Below are positions 60,442 through 64,000 of a stretch of 64,000 nt of DNA, in pieces. This DNA comes from JASDSY01 sp041441465 (GTDB taxonomy: Bacteria; Muiribacteriota; UBA9980): NCBI GenBank assembly GCA_041441465.1, contig JASDSY010000008.1, positions 27,602 through 91,601 on the forward strand, read 5' to 3'. Position numbers and translations under genes: made by a program. The notes below the pieces were generated by a model. That model had not been told where the DNA came from. It saw only the letters and a program-made list of their open reading frames with translations, and made no database searches. Each line of letters begins with the position of its first letter. Positions within the stretch are counted from its first letter, which is position 1.

Positions 60442-62241
60442 TTACTGTGTAACTGTGAGGCTTGCACCTGACTGGATAGGATAAACGTTTGAGCCAACTG
60501 CAACAGTTTTCATTGTGTATACAGCGCCAACTGCCGGCATGTGTGTAGCTGTGCTCTTAACTTTGATTGTTATTTTGGTACCGCTTACAACTGGAGCTTC
60601 GAAATCGTCTGTCCAGTTGAATGTATTAACACCGTTAACTAATGATGACTGGTTATAGTAGTATGTTCTTGTTATTGTAACATTATTCGATGTTTCAGTA
60701 ACCTGAAGAGCTGCTGTTGAGCCTGACGGAGCATTGCTTGAGAATGTTACTTCAAATGTGCCGCCTTTGATTTTGCTGTTTGATATTGAAGGATTGTTAA
60801 CTGCTACTGCTCTGTCGAATAATTTCACGCTTGCGCCGTTATCATTAGGCAGGAAGTTAACTGTTGATACTTCGCCAGGTGTTGTAACTGCGCTTGTTGT
60901 GAATGTCATTGAACCGCTTACCTGGTTTAAGCCACCTAAAGCAACTGAGTTTGATGTCAAACCTGAGAGCGAAACAAGTTTAATCGTATATGTTCCAGCC
61001 ATTAACTGGTGTGTACGTCCACTATTTTTTGCTTTTAAGCCAAAAGTAATCTGACTAGCATTGCCACCTGGTATGTTACCAAGCTGTAATGCCGAGAAAT
61101 CATCTGTCCAGTTAAATCCGCCTGATAATACAGGTGTATTGTAGTAATATTTTCTTGTTGTTGTTACGCCGCCGTAAACTTCAACAACTTCAATTACTGC
61201 TGTAACATTATTATTAAGAGCGTCAAGAGCTTTGTTGAAATCAAGTTTGAAAGTAATGCCGTTTTCGCAGCTTGTGAGGTTGAATGTCTGTGTTCCAACT
61301 GTCAATTTGTTGTTGTAGAGAACTGCGTCGCTGTAACCGTTATCAGCAGCGATCTGATTAAGAACAGGTATTGAGTTTGCATTTGTTTCAACGGTTGTCT
61401 GAACTGTTGTTGCTGTTGTTGTTGTTACTGTATTTACTGTAGCATTACCTACGGCTAAACCTGATGTTGCTGTAAGTTCAGCATTAGTAAGTGTGGTAGC
61501 AGCTGTCTGAGTTGCAGTATATGAATTGAGGTCAACTGTGTTATTAACAACGAGTGCAACGTTTGTTGTTACAACTTTTGTAACAGCTGTTACGATCGTA
61601 ACAAGCGACTGAACGATGCCAGCGTTTGTCGGCGCAACAGTGTTTACTGCTGTCGTTAATTCTGTGTTTGCAACAGCTGTCGATGAAGTGATCGCTGAAG
61701 GGTTTACAAGGTATGTATTGAGTGTTGTCAATACTGATTCTTTAGCAGCCGATTCTTTGATAACGATAGCCTGTGCAGTTGTTGTTGGTGTAACATCTAC
61801 TCCGGTTATTTTTGTTGACATAGGGAGTAATGGCGATGAAGGAATTAAACCGAGGTATCTTTTTAAGATAAGTCTGCTATTTGTTTTTGTTCTGAAACCA
61901 ATAAATATTCTTCTAGGTGTCGAAAATGCGAACTGAGCTGAATAAGCACCTGTAGTTGTGTTGATTGTAGCGCTTGCGCCTGATGTAATTGTCTGCACTG
62001 CACCAGCGCTTGTAACTTCTTCGAATACAGGTTCAATCGAGCTCAAGTAATCTGTAGCTGCTGCCAATGACGGTGCGGTTAATCCCGGTGCTGCAGGTAC
62101 TGCAATAGGCAATTGACCTTCAACTGTAAGAACGTTTGTTGTTGTTGGTGTTGAGCTGTCATCGCTGCCGAATAATGAGCAGCCAGTTGTGAATGCCACT
62201 AATGAAAGAACTAATAAAAGTAAACCTAACCTTTTTAACAT
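60442..62241 (-). CDS. Thr/Val-rich lipoprotein with two copies of a beta domain
   Basis: A 599-residue protein with a typical lipobox (FTTGCSL, Cys21). Residues about 25-130 form a beta domain, about 150-300 are a low-complexity Thr/Val/Ala region (many VNTVTTTTATTV-like runs), and the C-terminal half has two related domains of about 120 residues. Each contains a TR-x-YYYN strand, then FNWTDDF (about 370 and 540), then a xTIKVKS or xTFGLKA strand and a terminal YT-[IM]-K segment. No catalytic motif is evident; an envelope structural or binding role is likely. AAAGGAG precedes the ATG, and a near-consensus promoter lies upstream, so expression should be high. Codon use is T-rich, like paralogue 1 at 16075. 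Confidence 0.82.
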   Translation of the reverse strand: MLKRLGLLLLVLSLVAFTTGCSLFGSDDSSTPTTTNVLTVEGQLPIAVPAAPGLTAPSLAAATDYLSSIEPVFEEVTSAGAVQTITSGASATINTTTGAYSAQFAFSTPRRIFIGFRTKTNSRLILKRYLGLIPSSPLLPMSTKITGVDVTPTTTAQAIVIKESAAKESVLTTLNTYLVNPSAITSSTAVANTELTTAVNTVAPTNAGIVQSLVTIVTAVTKVVTTNVALVVNNTVDLNSYTATQTAATTLTNAELTATSGLAVGNATVNTVTTTTATTVQTTVETNANSIPVLNQIAADNGYSDAVLYNNKLTVGTQTFNLTSCENGITFKLDFNKALDALNNNVTAVIEVVEVYGGVTTTRKYYYNTPVLSGGFNWTDDFSALQLGNIPGGNASQITFGLKAKNSGRTHQLMAGTYTIKLVSLSGLTSNSVALGGLNQVSGSMTFTTSAVTTPGEVSTVNFLPNDNGASVKLFDRAVAVNNPSISNSKIKGGTFEVTFSSNAPSGSTAALQVTETSNNVTITRTYYYNQSSLVNGVNTFNWTDDFEAPVVSGTKITIKVKSTATHMPAVGAVYTMKTVAVGSNVYPIQSGASLTVTQ

Positions 62242-62310
62242 TAAAAAACCACTCCTTTAATTTTTGTTTTTTTGTGTGTTTTTTTTTTACTCCCATTAAA
62301 AATAAAAAAT

Positions 62311-62363
62311 GTTTTTACGCAGAGAAATAATTACCTTGAACTCTTACCACCTCCCGTAAAAAC
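62311..62363 (-). promoter_or_regulatory. Hairpin in the 5' leader of the lipoprotein gene
   Basis: GTTTTTACG (62311-62319) and CGTAAAAAC (62355-62363) form a perfect 9-bp stem. On the minus strand the loop begins with GGAGGTGG, a ribosome-binding-like sequence not followed by a gene. It may stabilise the messenger or regulate it. Confidence 0.55.
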
Positions 62364-62418
62364 AATTTCATTTAAAAAAAACTTAAAATTTCCTATAAAG
62401 TTTAATGTTACTTTGCCG

Positions 62419-62448
62419 ATTATAACATACACTTTTTTATTATGTCAA
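62419..62448 (-). promoter_or_regulatory. Strong promoter of the Thr/Val-rich lipoprotein gene
   Basis: TTGACA (62448-62443), 18 bases, TATAAT (62424-62419) on the minus strand. Both boxes match consensus. The leader would be about 170 bases. Confidence 0.82.
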
Positions 62449-62643
62449 GTTTTTTTTTATTTTTAATTTTTTTATGATATTTCGCTGCTATTCAACAGTT
62501 ATAAATGCCAAATAAAAAACAAAAACAAATTTAATATTGTAAATGAATTTTAAATTGTTTATAATTATAAAAATGAACATAATTTGTCCAGAATAGTTTA
62601 TTGTTAACTGCGGATAGCGCGATTGAAAAATAAGGATTAAATA

Positions 62644-64000
62644 ATGAATACCAACTATAAATTAAACAATTTTATTTTAATAACACTTATATTAACATTT
62701 ATTTCAGGCATAGTTTTTATTGAAGCTATTACAGCCCGAATCGAATCCGAGCAGCGCAGTTCATTTCTAAAGCTTGCCGGGCTTATTTGCAATCTGGCAA
62801 TAAATGATATAAAAACCAATATCAAGCAATGGCCTTATGCGGCTAACTCGTTGCCGCATAAAAATCTTTGCGGGATATTTCGTAATATCCAGGGCTCGTA
62901 TGATGATATTAAATATGTTTACTTACTCGGAATAAGCACTACAGGCGAAATCTTTTTTTACGCCGATTCCGAATCATTCCATAATACCCCGCTGGAACTG
63001 CCAGCGGCACTTCCGGGAGAAAGTTATACGACACGCCCAGAAAAGCTTTATGAAGTTTTTCTTAATAAAGAAAAATTAGTGATCGGCCCTTATACTGATA
63101 AATGGGGCACATTCACTTCGGCATACATCCCGATTGAATCACTAAACGGCGAACCATTTTGTGTTCTGGCCCTCGATATAGTTTCATCAACATGGTTTTT
63201 AAAAATAAACCAGATGAAATTAATAATATGGTCCCTGATTTTATTGGTAGTAGCATTAATAGTAATATTGTTTAATTATATAAAGCACCAAAAAGCTATT
63301 AATAATAAAGCAGTCAAACGCATAGAATTTCAGGCGGCCGTCCTTGAACTAATAAAAATCGATAACAGTGAATATTTCCCGGCGTTAGAACGAATATTAT
63401 CAAAAATTACGACATTACTAAATGCAAACAAAACAAGTCTATGGACATACAATGATTCTAATGAACTAAAATGTGAAATTATGCACAGCTTACATGGCAA
63501 TAGTTTTTCTAATGACAAAAAAATATTAATCAATCAATGCCAACAGTATTTTTCAGCTCTTGAAAATGAAAGAGCGCTCATTTCTAACGATGTCAATAAC
63601 GATATACGTTTTAAAGAACTCACTGAAAAATATTATAACCCGTTAAAAATAAACTCGGCTATGGATATATTAATATGGCTCCATGGAAAAAAAGCCGGAA
63701 TTCTCTGCATAGACCGCGAAGATAAAAATACTCCGTGGACCGAGGAGGAAAAAGATTTCGCGGTTTCTATAGCTAATATGATTTCATTAATAATCGAATC
63801 GCAGGAAAGGAAAATGGCCGAAGAAAATATTTCCAAACTAAAAACTGCGTTCGAACAAACAATAGAAGGAATCGTGATTATAGATACCGAATCAAATATT
63901 ATTTTTGTCAACAACGCATGGTTAAAAATGCATGGCTATTCTGATTTAAACGAAGTAACAGGCATGCCTGTTAAAATCTTTTACGATGAAAAATATTATA
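62644..64000 (+). CDS. Membrane sensor with GAF and PAS domains, C-terminus cut by window
   Basis: The frame is open from the ATG at 62644 (AAGGA upstream) to the edge, about 452 residues. An N-terminal helix (about 9-30), an exported sensing region of about 150 residues (with KYVYLLGISTTGEIFFYADSE and IGPYTDKWGTFTSAYIPI, dCache/CHASE-like), and a second helix (about 195-217) are followed by a GAF domain (about 225-390, ILSKITTLLNANKTSLWTYN and AGILCIDREDKNTPWTEEEKDF) and the start of a PAS domain (AFEQTIEGIVIIDTESNIIFVNNAW). The output domain lies outside; histidine kinase or GGDEF are the usual ones. It is divergent from the lipoprotein gene. Confidence 0.88.
   Translation, partial: MNTNYKLNNFILITLILTFISGIVFIEAITARIESEQRSSFLKLAGLICNLAINDIKTNIKQWPYAANSLPHKNLCGIFRNIQGSYDDIKYVYLLGISTTGEIFFYADSESFHNTPLELPAALPGESYTTRPEKLYEVFLNKEKLVIGPYTDKWGTFTSAYIPIESLNGEPFCVLALDIVSSTWFLKINQMKLIIWSLILLVVALIVILFNYIKHQKAINNKAVKRIEFQAAVLELIKIDNSEYFPALERILSKITTLLNANKTSLWTYNDSNELKCEIMHSLHGNSFSNDKKILINQCQQYFSALENERALISNDVNNDIRFKELTEKYYNPLKINSAMDILIWLHGKKAGILCIDREDKNTPWTEEEKDFAVSIANMISLIIESQERKMAEENISKLKTAFEQTIEGIVIIDTESNIIFVNNAWLKMHGYSDLNEVTGMPVKIFYDEKYY

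Larger units (their letters stand above)
62242..62643. other. Divergent intergenic region
   Basis: It holds the lipoprotein promoter and structured leader described separately, then very AT-rich sequence before the sensor gene. I see no other gene. Confidence 0.6.

Overview
The window is AT-rich bacterial chromosome, densely coded, with no tRNA or rRNA gene, CRISPR array, integrase or transposase that I could recognise. A porin, a secretin, an LptF-type permease and several lipobox proteins point to a cell with an outer membrane. FeoB/Fur iron handling, the [FeFe]-hydrogenase maturase HydG with its TM1266-type partner, and several radical-SAM and 4Fe-4S proteins point to an anaerobe. The combination looks like a member of a poorly cultivated lineage; the phylum cannot be fixed from sequence reading alone.

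Layout. 1-2.5 kb (minus): fur-feoB behind a perfect Fur box. 2.7-4.9 kb: a porin and a small chaperone-like protein. 5-10.5 kb: a complete BMP-type (nucleoside) ABC importer in which one permease carries an extra exported N-terminal domain. 10.6-15.6 kb: an ankyrin protein, a phosphohexomutase, an SH3b/C39-like cysteine peptidase and a secreted protein. 15.6-18 kb: two duplicated consensus promoters feed a pair of paralogous Gly/Ala-rich membrane proteins of unknown function. 18-28.2 kb: a zinc-ribbon protein, a large ankyrin protein and addB-addA on the minus strand, with a possible ribosome-sensitive attenuator between addA and the ankyrin gene. 28.4-35.5 kb (minus): cpaB-cpaC, a small lipoprotein and a large beta-helix lipoprotein, as a four-gene unit without the rest of a Tad pilus locus. 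36-43 kb: a tRNA/rRNA uracil methyltransferase, a membrane protein, then a patch of resistance/hydrolase-like genes that includes a broken aminoglycoside phosphotransferase. 42.9-44.4 kb: a guanidine-I (ykkC) riboswitch with terminator, a radical-SAM gene and a Gdx guanidinium exporter, bracketed by an 11-bp direct repeat. 44.4-47.9 kb: ferredoxin-like DUF362 protein behind a MerR-type 19-bp-spacer promoter, an Fe-S aldo/keto reductase and an RNA cyclic phosphodiesterase. 48-50.4 kb: an unclassified structured RNA and the hydrogenase maturation genes. 50.8-59.2 kb: HAD phosphatase, lptF (apparently leaderless), prfA-prmC-tsaC-nadB, a prenyl-synthase-like protein lacking its catalytic aspartates, and an unknown protein. 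59.3-62.3 kb (minus): a beta-barrel-like protein and a Thr/Val-rich lipoprotein. 62.6 kb to the end: a GAF/PAS sensor cut by the window edge.

The most promising items for new biology are the glycine-zipper pair with duplicated promoters, the radical-SAM enzyme under guanidine control, the structured RNA before the hydrogenase genes, and the cpaBC-lipoprotein-beta-helix unit. All functional calls rest on motif reading; no database search was run.
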